A stretch of DNA of 31,901 bases, taken from NCBI GenBank assembly GCA_016293925.1, contig JAEDCX010000020.1, positions 1 to 31,901 on the forward strand. Reading direction: 5' to 3'. Both the position numbers and the translations under genes were made by a program. Numbering within the stretch: the stretch's first letter is position 1; every line of letters begins with the position of its first letter. This document shows, in pieces, positions 7,849-16,378 of this stretch. Below the pieces are notes generated by a model. That model did no database searches. It saw only the letters and a program-made list of their open reading frames with translations, and had not been told where the DNA came from. This stretch comes from Lachnospiraceae bacterium. Its GTDB lineage: Bacteria > Bacillota > Clostridia > Lachnospirales > Lachnospiraceae.

Positions 7849-10446
7849 ATGGTTGTATCGGAAAAGAGATGTCCCATGATCTATGTGGATCCGGCGGACA
7901 TATGCTACGACGGAATCCGGATTGCGGCAGAGAATCTTGCCAAAGACATCGCATTGGTATGCGGAGTGCGTCCGGTGGTCTGCGAGGAGGTGTCTGCCCT
8001 GCGGGGAGACGTCATCGCGGTGGGTTCGTATCAATCCTGTGGGCTGATCAGGGAACTGGTGGCTTCGGGAGAACTGGCAGAAGAGAATGTTGCCGGGAAG
8101 TGGGAGTGTCATCAAACCAAACTGATTTCGTACGGTCAGAGGGGAATTGACTACATGCTTGCCATTATGGGAAGCGACAAAAGAGGATGTATCTATGGAA
8201 TTTACCGGTTGTCCAGGATGATCGGTGTGAGTCCGTGGGTATATTTCGCGGACGTGACCCCGCAGAAGAGAGACAGTATTCTGTTTGACGAGCGGGTGGA
8301 TACGGTATCCAAAGAGCCGTCCGTGAAGTACAGAGGTATTTTCATCAATGATGAGTCGCCATCCTTTACCGGATGGGTCTATGAGAAGTTCGGCGGTTTG
8401 AATGAAGAGATGTACAGCCATGTGTTCGAACTGATTCTGAGACTGAACGGCAATTATCTGTGGCCGGCGATGTGGGGAAATATCTTCAGTGAAGAAGGGA
8501 AAGCCGACAAGCAGGCGAATATCAGAATGGCCGATGCCTATGGCGTGGTGATGGGGACGAGCCATCATGAGCCGATGTGCAGGGCAGGAGAAGAATGGCG
8601 GTATCTGTGGAAGAATTATACCGATCACTATGACTGGAATTTCGCATCCAACCGGGAGGGAATCACCAATTTCTGGAGAGACGGTATCCGGAGAAACAAA
8701 CCATATGAGAGTGTCATTACAGTGGGAATGCGTGGCGAGGCCGATTCCGCACTGGGTGGAGGACTTCAGTACAATATCGATCTTCTGAAAGACATTATCG
8801 TGACGCAGGACAAGATTCTGGCAGAAGAGGGTCTTGCGGATAATGTGAAGATGCTTGTGGTGTACAAAGAAGTAGAGGAATACTGGAACGGAGGGACGGA
8901 CCCGGAGACGGGAGCCCGGATTCCGGGATTAAAGGACTGGAAGAATGAGGATGGCACCAGTCCCCTTGACAATACCGTGATTATGCTCTGTGAGGACAAT
9001 TACGGCAATGTCAGAAGTCTGCCGGAGTATGACCGTAAAGGCGGCTGGGGAATGTATTATCATTTCGATTATAATGGCGGGCCGAGAGGGTACATGTGGC
9101 TGAATGTCATGCAGCTGGAGAAAACCTGGGAGCAGCTGACGCAGACCTATGATTACGGCGTACGGGATATCTGGATCGTGAATGTAGGGGATCTGAAGCC
9201 GATGGAGCTGCCCATTACCTACTATATGGATCTGGCCTATGATATGGAAACCTATGGAACCAATCCCTCCGTAACGCCCGGGGAATATTATCTGAAGTTC
9301 GTGCAGGAGCAGTTCGGTTACGGAATCGATGCGACCTGTGCCGCAAAGATTGCGGAGCTTCTGAAGGGCTATTGCAAGCTGAACGCTATCTGTAAGCCGG
9401 AATATATGCGGGAGAATGTTTACAGTACCGATCATTACAAAGAGGCGCAGAGCATGCTGGAGCGTGCGCTGTGGATCATGCGGGAGGCTGAGCTTGTCAG
9501 GGAACAGATCCCGGAGGAACTGGCGGATGCTTTCTATCAGCTGGTGTATTATCCGGCGGTTGCCAGTGCCAATGTGGTCAGAATGTACATCTATTATGCA
9601 TATCATCTGAAACTGGCAGAGAAGGATCCGAAGCTGTCCAATGCGTTCGCATACATGACGGACAAGGCGTTGGGACTGGATCGGGAACTGATGGATTATT
9701 ACAACAATACCATGTCGGGTGGCAAGTGGAAGAAGATGATGAGTCAGACCCACATCGGCTATGTGTCCTGGAACACGGATCATGCCGCACCGCCGGTATA
9801 TGAAGTGAAGCCAATGGATACAGAACCCGACCAGGAGGCGTTGAACCGTTATATCCTGGAGGATGGTGTGGTACGCACCGGCACGAATTATGTTGCCATG
9901 AGGGCTTCCTCCTGCAGCAGAAATCAGGAGGGTGTGTCCGGGAACGGTGTTACCTATCGGTTCGTGAAGATTCCCGAATACGGCAGGGAAGCGGATGCCA
10001 TGAAGGTCTATCCGGTGACCAATGAGTTTATTCGTGCCGATGTGGCGGATGTATATACACAGCTTCCGTATCTGGCGTATGAATTCACGGTGGCAAGAGC
10101 CGGGCAGTATCATGTCAGGGTCTATGCGGGACCGAGCAACCATCTGGTAGGCAATCTGGTACAGTTGCGATATGCGGTAGGCGTTGGTGACGGAGTACCG
10201 GAGACAGTGAATCTGCTGCCGTCGGGATTTATTTCAGGAAGCTGCTACGAGTGGCAGTGGTGCAGGGCGGTTGAGAGGAATGCCCATGTGGGTGACAGTG
10301 TGGCAGAACTTCCGGCAGGGAAGGTGGAACTTCGGATCTACGGCGTGGATCCGGGACTTCTGGTACAGAAGGTTGTGGTTTACCGGGAGGAACTTCCGCA
10401 GTCCTATCTCGGCCCCTGTGATGACGGATGCAGAACGTTGGAATAA
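7849..10446 (+). CDS. GH115 xylan alpha-1,2-glucuronidase
   Basis: This 865-residue family 115 hydrolase releases (4-O-methyl-)glucuronic acid alpha-1,2-linked to xylose in glucuronoxylan. The N-terminal domain starts IYVDPADICYDGIRIAAENL. The catalytic region shows the family motifs KYRGIFINDE (ending at Glu169), LWPAMWG, GTSHHEPM (236-243) and MRGEAD (294-299). A helical region and a C-terminal beta-rich domain (about 720-865, YEFTVARAGQYHVRV) complete the usual GH115 layout. No signal peptide is present, so it should act in the cytoplasm on imported acidic oligosaccharides. The ATG at 7849 has GGGAG 8 nt upstream. The ATG at 7834 (with AGAGG about 11 nt upstream) is a real alternative adding five residues, MGDRR. 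The three genes after it are exactly those needed to catabolise the released glucuronate to KDG. Confidence 0.9.
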   Translation: MVVSEKRCPMIYVDPADICYDGIRIAAENLAKDIALVCGVRPVVCEEVSALRGDVIAVGSYQSCGLIRELVASGELAEENVAGKWECHQTKLISYGQRGIDYMLAIMGSDKRGCIYGIYRLSRMIGVSPWVYFADVTPQKRDSILFDERVDTVSKEPSVKYRGIFINDESPSFTGWVYEKFGGLNEEMYSHVFELILRLNGNYLWPAMWGNIFSEEGKADKQANIRMADAYGVVMGTSHHEPMCRAGEEWRYLWKNYTDHYDWNFASNREGITNFWRDGIRRNKPYESVITVGMRGEADSALGGGLQYNIDLLKDIIVTQDKILAEEGLADNVKMLVVYKEVEEYWNGGTDPETGARIPGLKDWKNEDGTSPLDNTVIMLCEDNYGNVRSLPEYDRKGGWGMYYHFDYNGGPRGYMWLNVMQLEKTWEQLTQTYDYGVRDIWIVNVGDLKPMELPITYYMDLAYDMETYGTNPSVTPGEYYLKFVQEQFGYGIDATCAAKIAELLKGYCKLNAICKPEYMRENVYSTDHYKEAQSMLERALWIMREAELVREQIPEELADAFYQLVYYPAVASANVVRMYIYYAYHLKLAEKDPKLSNAFAYMTDKALGLDRELMDYYNNTMSGGKWKKMMSQTHIGYVSWNTDHAAPPVYEVKPMDTEPDQEALNRYILEDGVVRTGTNYVAMRASSCSRNQEGVSGNGVTYRFVKIPEYGREADAMKVYPVTNEFIRADVADVYTQLPYLAYEFTVARAGQYHVRVYAGPSNHLVGNLVQLRYAVGVGDGVPETVNLLPSGFISGSCYEWQWCRAVERNAHVGDSVAELPAGKVELRIYGVDPGLLVQKVVVYREELPQSYLGPCDDGCRTLE

Positions 10447-10472
10447 AATGCGTATAACGCAAGGAGGATAAA

Positions 10473-11558
10473 ATGATGAAAATGACAATGCGTTGGTTCG
10501 GAACCGGATTTGATTCGGTCAAACTGTGGCAGATCAGACAGGTTCCCGGTGTGAAAGGTGTCATTACGACATTGTATGACTCGGTTCCCGGTGAGACCTG
10601 GGAGGTAGGGAAGATCAAAGCTCTGAAGGAAGAGGTGGCCGCAAGCGGGCTGACCATCGAAGGCATCGAGAGTGTGAATATCCATGACGCCATCAAGATC
10701 GGTTCTCCCGACAGAGACCGGTATATCGAGAATTATATCGAGACACTGAAGCGTCTGGGTGAACAGGACATCCATATGGTATGCTACAATTTCATGCCGG
10801 TATTTGACTGGACCAGAACAGAGCTTGCCCGGAAAAGAGCAGACGGATCCACCGTCCTGGCCTATACCCAGGCAGCCATTGACGCGGTAGATCCTGCAGA
10901 GATGTTTGCATCCATCGATAAGGACAGCAACGGATTCTGCCTGCCCGGCTGGGAACCGGAGCGTATGGCGACGGTCAAGGAACTGTTCGAAAAGTATCAG
11001 GACGTGGATGAGGAGAAGCTGTTCGCCAACCTGAAATATTTCCTGGAAGCAATTATGCCGGTATGTAACAAGTACGATATCAACATGGCAATTCATCCCG
11101 ACGATCCGGCATGGAGCGTATTCGGACTTCCGAGAATCATTACCAACAAAGAGAATCTGGCCCGGATGATGAAGATGGTGGACGATCCCCACAACGGAGT
11201 TACTTTCTGCAGCGGATCCTACGGAACCAATCCGGACAATGATCTGCCGGATATGATCCGGTCCCTGAAGGGCAGAATTCATTTTGCCCATGTCAGAAAT
11301 CTGAAGTTCAATTCCAGGGATGATTTCGAGGAGGCAGCACATCTGTCTGCCGACGGCGATTTCGATATGTACGAGATTGTGAAAGCATTATATGACATCG
11401 GCTTTGACGGACCGATCCGCCCGGACCACGGAAGAATGATCTGGGGTGAGGTTGCAATGCCGGGATACGGACTCTATGACAGAGCCCTCGGAGCGACCTA
11501 TATCAACGGACTTTGGGAAGCGATCGAGAAAAGCAGTACGAGAAAGGACGAACGGTAG
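10473..11558 (+). CDS. uxuA: D-mannonate dehydratase
   Basis: UxuA (EC 4.2.1.8) dehydrates D-mannonate to 2-keto-3-deoxy-D-gluconate. At 361 residues it matches the Gram-positive form, shorter than the E. coli enzyme. The N-terminus MTMRWFGTGFDSVKLWQIRQ is characteristic, and the TIM-barrel metal/substrate-site motifs include IEGIESVNIHDAIK, YNFMPVFDWTRT, HPDDP (208-212) and IRPDHGRMIWGE near the C-terminus. AAGGAGG lies 5 nt upstream of the ATG at 10473; the ATG at 10476 is equally possible. It follows GH115 after 26 nt and precedes uxuB by 3 nt, so it is an integral member of the run. Methyl-glucuronate from hardwood-type xylan would need demethylation first; no obvious enzyme for that is present. 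Confidence 0.97.
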   Translation: MMKMTMRWFGTGFDSVKLWQIRQVPGVKGVITTLYDSVPGETWEVGKIKALKEEVAASGLTIEGIESVNIHDAIKIGSPDRDRYIENYIETLKRLGEQDIHMVCYNFMPVFDWTRTELARKRADGSTVLAYTQAAIDAVDPAEMFASIDKDSNGFCLPGWEPERMATVKELFEKYQDVDEEKLFANLKYFLEAIMPVCNKYDINMAIHPDDPAWSVFGLPRIITNKENLARMMKMVDDPHNGVTFCSGSYGTNPDNDLPDMIRSLKGRIHFAHVRNLKFNSRDDFEEAAHLSADGDFDMYEIVKALYDIGFDGPIRPDHGRMIWGEVAMPGYGLYDRALGATYINGLWEAIEKSSTRKDER

Positions 11559-11561
11559 AAG

Positions 11562-13199
11562 ATGAGCGAATTATTGGTACTTACCGATGAGGGATTGCGG
11601 CAGAAAAAACAGCAATTCATCGAAAAAGGATATCAGGTTCCTTCTTATGACAGAGACGCTGTACGTGCCAGAACCATGGAGAATCCCTGGTGGATTCATT
11701 TCGGAGCCGGCAATATTTTCCGTGCATTTCAGGCCAATGTGGTTGAGAAACTCCTGAACGAGGGTGTTCTGGACAGAGGACTGATTGTTGCGGAAGGATA
11801 TGATTATGACATCGTGGAGCTGATGAACCGGCCCCATGATGATCTGTCCGTTCTGGTAACACTTCATGCAGAAGGATCTGTTACCAAAACGGTTGTGGGA
11901 AGCGTTGTGGAGAGTCTTGTGGCAGACACCGGTGATGCAACGCCTCATTCTGCACAGGATTTTGCGAGACTGCGTGAGATTTTCGCATCCAAGTCCCTGC
12001 AGATGGTTTCGTTCACCATCACAGAGAAAGGATACAAACTGACCAAGGGAGACGGCAGCTACATGGAGGCGGTTCTTGCAGATTTTGAGAACGGTCCCAA
12101 GGCTCCCGGCAGCTACATCGGCAAGGTGGCATCCCTTCTGTATCACAGATACGAAAACGGTGCACTTCCCATTGCCATGGTCAGCATGGACAACTGTTCG
12201 AAGAATGGCGAGAAACTGTATGCTGCTATTTCGGAATTTGCCAGCGAATGGACCAAACGCGGGGTTGCCGATCCTGGCTTTGTTCAGTATGTGAATGATC
12301 CCGGCAAGGTTTCCTTCCCATGGACCATGATTGACAAGATCACGCCCCGGCCGGATGACAAAATCGCTGCGATCCTGAAAGAGGACGGACTGGATGCAAC
12401 CAGTGTGATCACCCCCAGAAAAACCTATGTGGCTCCTTTTGTAAATGCAGAGGAGTGTGAATATCTGGTCATTGAGGATCTTTTCCCCAATCAAAGACCG
12501 GCACTGGACAAGGGCGGTCTGATTTTTACGGATCGGACAACCGTAACCAATGTGGAGAGAATGAAGGTATGTACCTGTCTGAATCCGCTGCATACGGCGC
12601 TGGCGGTGTACGGCTGCCTGCTGGGCTATACCTCTATCTCGGCAGAGATGAAGGATACAGAGCTGAATAAGCTTGTAAACCGCATCGGATATCAGGAGGG
12701 GCTTCCGGTGGTGACCGATCCGAAGATCCTGTCTCCCGAGCAGTTCTTAAAGGAAGTGCTTACCTTGCGGATTCCCAACCCCTATATGCCGGATACGCCG
12801 CAGCGGATTGCCTGTGATACCTCACAGAAGCTTGCCATTCGATTCGGCGAGACGGTAAAAGAGTACATGAAGCAGGAGGACAAAAATGTCGCAGATCTTC
12901 AGATGATTCCACTTGTTTTTGCAGGCTGGGCAAGATATCTGATGGCGATTGACGATAACGGAGAAGCCATGGAGCTGAGTCCGGATCCCCTTCTGGAGGA
13001 TGCAAAGCATTATCTGGAGGGCGTTATACTGGGATCCAATGCAGTGATGCCGGAGCGTGTCAGGGAATTGTTCAAGAGAGAGGACATTTTCGGAATCAAT
13101 CTGTATGATGCCGGAATCGGTGCACTGACAGAGCAGTATTTCCTGGAATTGATTGCAGGGAAACAGGCCGTTCGCAATACATTGGTAAAATACGTGTAG
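11562..13199 (+). CDS. uxuB: D-fructuronate reductase (mannitol dehydrogenase family)
   Basis: This 545-residue member of the long-chain polyol dehydrogenase family is identified as fructuronate reductase (mannonate oxidoreductase, EC 1.1.1.57), reducing D-fructuronate to D-mannonate with NADH. The nucleotide-binding start is IHFGAGNIFRAFQ. The family catalytic pattern K-x5-N-x2-H is present as Lys335, Asn341 and His344 (KVCTCLNPLH). The closest alternatives in this superfamily are tagaturonate reductase and mannitol dehydrogenase. Position between uxuA and uxaC, 3 nt after uxuA, strongly favours fructuronate reductase. No anomaly is visible. Confidence 0.94.
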   Translation: MSELLVLTDEGLRQKKQQFIEKGYQVPSYDRDAVRARTMENPWWIHFGAGNIFRAFQANVVEKLLNEGVLDRGLIVAEGYDYDIVELMNRPHDDLSVLVTLHAEGSVTKTVVGSVVESLVADTGDATPHSAQDFARLREIFASKSLQMVSFTITEKGYKLTKGDGSYMEAVLADFENGPKAPGSYIGKVASLLYHRYENGALPIAMVSMDNCSKNGEKLYAAISEFASEWTKRGVADPGFVQYVNDPGKVSFPWTMIDKITPRPDDKIAAILKEDGLDATSVITPRKTYVAPFVNAEECEYLVIEDLFPNQRPALDKGGLIFTDRTTVTNVERMKVCTCLNPLHTALAVYGCLLGYTSISAEMKDTELNKLVNRIGYQEGLPVVTDPKILSPEQFLKEVLTLRIPNPYMPDTPQRIACDTSQKLAIRFGETVKEYMKQEDKNVADLQMIPLVFAGWARYLMAIDDNGEAMELSPDPLLEDAKHYLEGVILGSNAVMPERVRELFKREDIFGINLYDAGIGALTEQYFLELIAGKQAVRNTLVKYV

Positions 13200-13210
13200 A
13201 GGTGAGAGGA

Positions 13211-14614
13211 ATGAACTTTTTGACGGATGATTTTTTGCTGCAGAATCAATATGCGAAGACTCTGTACCATGAGGCAGCTGAGCAGATGCCGATTTTCGAC
13301 TATCACAATCATCTGGACGCCAAGGAGATTCTGGAGGACGGATGTTTCCGAAATCTGACGGAGGCGTGGCTCGCACATGATCATTACAAATGGAGAGCCA
13401 TGAGAGCTTATGGTGTTCCGGAGGAACTGATTACGGGAAATGGAGATCCTTACGAGAAGTATCTGGCTTATGTGAGAACCGTCCGGGCATCCATTGGGAA
13501 TCCGTTGTATCACTGGACCCATCTGGAGCTTGCCCGCTATTTCGGCATCACAGAAGCCCTCACAGAGGACAATGCGAAGACAATCTGGGATCAGTGCAAT
13601 GCTCTGCTTGCAACCGGTGAGTACAGCGTCCGCAATCTTCTGAAAATGCAGAAGGTAACCCACCTGTGCACCACGGATTCGCCGGCGGATACGCTGGAGG
13701 CGCATCTTGCGCTCCAAAAAGAGAATACCGGGATAGCAATCCTGCCGTCTTACCGGCCGGACGTGCTGCTGTATCCTGAGAGAAACGGATTCCGGGAGTA
13801 TGTAAAAGAAATGGAGAAGGTCTGTCAGAAACCGGTCCGGAGTCTTTCCGATCTTGCCGGATGTCTGGAAGACAGACTGGTATATTTTGTGAAGGCGGGA
13901 TGTGTGGTCAGTGACCACAGTATCGAAGGAGCGTTCTTCAACCCTGCCGCCACAGAGGCAGATGCAGATGCGGTATTCCGGAAATGTTTGAAAGGGGAAG
14001 CGATTACAGCCGTGGAGGCGGTTTCCTACAGAGGTGTTCTGTTTACTCTTTTGGGAAGCATGTATCGGAAGCACCGGGTGGTAATGCAGTTACATATCGG
14101 GGCAATCCGGAATAATTCCCAGAAGCTTGTGAGCCGTGCCGGCGCGAATACCGGATGCGACAGTATCGGTGAGGGTGAGTACATCGCCCAGCTCGGCGGT
14201 CTGCTGAATGCGCTGGAGAGAACGGACAGCCTGCCGAGGACGATTGTGTATTGTCTGAATCCATCCATGAATGAAGCGCTTGCCACCATGTGCGGCAATT
14301 TCCTGATGGATGGCGGCAGAAGTCAGGTTCAGTGGGGACCTGCCTGGTGGTTCAACGATCACAAGGACGGTATTGAGGAGCAGCTTCGGATCTATGCGAG
14401 ACAGGGCGTGCTCATGAACCATCCGGGGATGCTGACGGATTCCAGAAGTTTCCTGTCCTATCCGAGACATGAATATTTCCGCAGAATTCTGTGCAATCTT
14501 GTGGGAACCTGGGTGGAGCGGGGCGAATATCCCGAGGATATGGAATATCTCAAAACCATGATCAGACACATCTGTTATGACAATGCAATGGAGTACTTCG
14601 GAGGAGTGAGATAA
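13211..14614 (+). CDS. uxaC: Glucuronate isomerase
   Basis: UxaC (EC 5.3.1.12) interconverts D-glucuronate and D-fructuronate, the entry step for the sugar acid set free by GH115. The 467-residue protein is of normal length for the amidohydrolase-like family. It shows the metal-binding H-x-H (His32 and His34 in FDYHNHLDAKEI), LAHDHYKWRAMRA, and the C-terminal GPAWWFNDHKDGIEEQL. The ATG at 13211 is chosen because AGAGG (13198-13202) sits 8 nt upstream; a GTG at 13202 would add three residues but lacks a spaced ribosome site. The stop codon overlaps the next start (TAATG), indicating translational coupling to eda. Confidence 0.96.
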   Translation: MNFLTDDFLLQNQYAKTLYHEAAEQMPIFDYHNHLDAKEILEDGCFRNLTEAWLAHDHYKWRAMRAYGVPEELITGNGDPYEKYLAYVRTVRASIGNPLYHWTHLELARYFGITEALTEDNAKTIWDQCNALLATGEYSVRNLLKMQKVTHLCTTDSPADTLEAHLALQKENTGIAILPSYRPDVLLYPERNGFREYVKEMEKVCQKPVRSLSDLAGCLEDRLVYFVKAGCVVSDHSIEGAFFNPAATEADADAVFRKCLKGEAITAVEAVSYRGVLFTLLGSMYRKHRVVMQLHIGAIRNNSQKLVSRAGANTGCDSIGEGEYIAQLGGLLNALERTDSLPRTIVYCLNPSMNEALATMCGNFLMDGGRSQVQWGPAWWFNDHKDGIEEQLRIYARQGVLMNHPGMLTDSRSFLSYPRHEYFRRILCNLVGTWVERGEYPEDMEYLKTMIRHICYDNAMEYFGGVR

Positions 14615-15255
14615 TGCAGAAAATCTATGATCGAATCAGGGCAACCGGTATTATTCCGGTGGTAGTGATGGATGATGCGGACAAGGCAGAGGCACTGGCT
14701 GGCGCCCTTTGCGAAGGCGGACTTCCCTGTGCGGAGGTGACTTTCCGTACCGCGGCGGCGGAAGAAACGATCCGCAGAATGAAAAAGAGCAACCCGGATA
14801 TGCTGGTGGGTGCCGGAACCGTACTCACCAAAGAGCAGGCAGACCGGGCAATCGGGGCAGGAGCGGGATTCCTGGTAAGTCCCGGTTTCAATCCGGAAGT
14901 GTGTATGTACGCCATGGAGAAGGGGGTTCCGTTTATCCCCGGCGTGATGACGCCGACAGAGATTGAGCAGGCGATGGCACACGGCATTACCATGCTGAAA
15001 TTCTTCCCGGCAACAGCAGCAGGAGGCGTGAAGATGTTAAGCGCCCTTGCTTCTCCCTATCAGGCGGTAAGCTTTATGCCTACCGGAGGCATCAGTGCAG
15101 ACAATGCAGCAGAGTTTCTGACTCTGAAAAACGTCTATGCCTGCGGCGGATCCTGGATGGTGAAGAAGGATCTGATTGCCGGCGGAGCGTTTGACAGAAT
15201 CAGGGAGATGTGCCGTGAGGCAGCAGATATTGTTGCAAGGGTCAGAATGAAATAA
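14614..15255 (+). CDS. eda: KDPG/KHG aldolase
   Basis: This 213-residue class I aldolase cleaves 2-keto-3-deoxy-6-phosphogluconate to pyruvate and glyceraldehyde-3-phosphate, the last step of the hexuronate branch. The Schiff-base lysine is Lys129 (MLKFFPATAAGG) and the catalytic glutamate is Glu41 (CAEVTFRT). The phosphate-site motifs LVGAGTVL and MPTGGIS are also present. The start overlaps the uxaC stop by one base. The same protein family also cleaves 4-hydroxy-2-oxoglutarate, but the pathway context makes KDPG the obvious substrate. A 73-nt gap follows it, the longest within this run. Confidence 0.96.
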   Translation: MQKIYDRIRATGIIPVVVMDDADKAEALAGALCEGGLPCAEVTFRTAAAEETIRRMKKSNPDMLVGAGTVLTKEQADRAIGAGAGFLVSPGFNPEVCMYAMEKGVPFIPGVMTPTEIEQAMAHGITMLKFFPATAAGGVKMLSALASPYQAVSFMPTGGISADNAAEFLTLKNVYACGGSWMVKKDLIAGGAFDRIREMCREAADIVARVRMK

Positions 15256-15328
15256 TCTGGCCGCAGACTGCAGGTGACTGCCCTGTATGGCATCTTACGG
15301 AATACACAATGAAATCATAGGAGAATAG

Positions 15329-16357
15329 ATGAGCATGAAGAAGATTATTACGTTTGGAGAATTGATGTTGCGTCTGGCTCCGGAGGGATATTACAGATTC
15401 CTCCAGGCGGATACATACGGTGCCACGTTCGGTGGCGGGGAAGCAAATGTGGCAGTGAGTCTGGCTCAGTTTGGTATGGATGTCAGCTTTGTGACCAAGC
15501 TGCCTGCCCATGAGATCGGTCAGGCTGCCGTGAATTCCCTCCGCAAATACGGTGTTGATACCAGTCTGATTACCAGAGGCGGTGAGAGAGTCGGTATTTA
15601 TTTCCTGGAGAAGGGAGCAAGCCAGCGTCCGTCCAAGGTCATCTATGACAGAGCTTATTCTGCGATTGCCATGGCATCCAAGGAGGATTTCGACTGGGAG
15701 AAGATTTTTGACGGTGCACAGTGGTTTCATTTCACAGGCATTACGCCTGCCCTGTCCGATTCCATGGCCGAGATCTGCCTGATTGCATGTAAGAAGGCGA
15801 AAGAACTGGGCATTACGATCAGCTGTGATCTGAATTACCGCAAAAAATTATGGACCAGACAGAAGGCCGGTGAAGTGATGGCGAAGTTGTTCCAATATGT
15901 GGATGTTGCCATCATGAACGAGGCAGATGCAGAGGATGTCTTCGGAATCAAACCGGAGAATAACGATGTTGAGCACGGACAGTTGAATATCGACGGCTAT
16001 AAGAGCGTTGCCCGGCAGCTGATGGAGCGTTTCCCGATCCGCAAATGCGCGATTACGCTCCGGACTTCCATCTCAGCCAATGACAACAGATGGACAGGTG
16101 TTTTGTGTACCGGAGAGGATTGCTGTTTCGCACCGGAATACAATGTTCACATCGTAGACCGGGTAGGCGGAGGAGATTCCTTTGGCGCAGGCCTGATCTA
16201 TGGAATGACCAATGGATTCGATGACCAGAAAACCATTGAGTTTGCCGTGGCGGCAAGCTGTCTGAAGCACTCCATTGAAGGGGATTACAACATGGTGACG
16301 GTTGCGGAAGTGGAAACATTGATGAAAGGCGACGGAAGCGGACGCGTGCAGAGATAG
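15329..16357 (+). CDS. kdgK: 2-keto-3-deoxygluconate kinase (PfkB family)
   Basis: KdgK phosphorylates KDG from UxuA to KDPG, feeding Eda. The 342-residue PfkB/ribokinase-type protein begins KKIITFGELMLRL and has the substrate-side motif GGGEANVAVSLAQFG. It ends with the ATP/anion-hole signature DRVGGGDSFGAG, in which Asp283 is the catalytic base. AGGAGA precedes the ATG at a good distance; a second in-frame ATG two codons later cannot be excluded. It lies 73 nt after eda without an intervening terminator. The specificity call (KDG rather than fructose or another sugar) rests on the adjacent uxuA and eda and on overall resemblance. Confidence 0.93.
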   Translation: MSMKKIITFGELMLRLAPEGYYRFLQADTYGATFGGGEANVAVSLAQFGMDVSFVTKLPAHEIGQAAVNSLRKYGVDTSLITRGGERVGIYFLEKGASQRPSKVIYDRAYSAIAMASKEDFDWEKIFDGAQWFHFTGITPALSDSMAEICLIACKKAKELGITISCDLNYRKKLWTRQKAGEVMAKLFQYVDVAIMNEADAEDVFGIKPENNDVEHGQLNIDGYKSVARQLMERFPIRKCAITLRTSISANDNRWTGVLCTGEDCCFAPEYNVHIVDRVGGGDSFGAGLIYGMTNGFDDQKTIEFAVAASCLKHSIEGDYNMVTVAEVETLMKGDGSGRVQR

Positions 16358-16378
16358 GAATGTGAAGAATATGGGGGT

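Noticed and set aside
15256..15328. Operon break between eda and kdgK
   Set aside because: The 73-nt gap has only a 4-bp GCAG/CTGC hairpin with a GTGA loop, no T-tract and no promoter, so cotranscription remains most likely.
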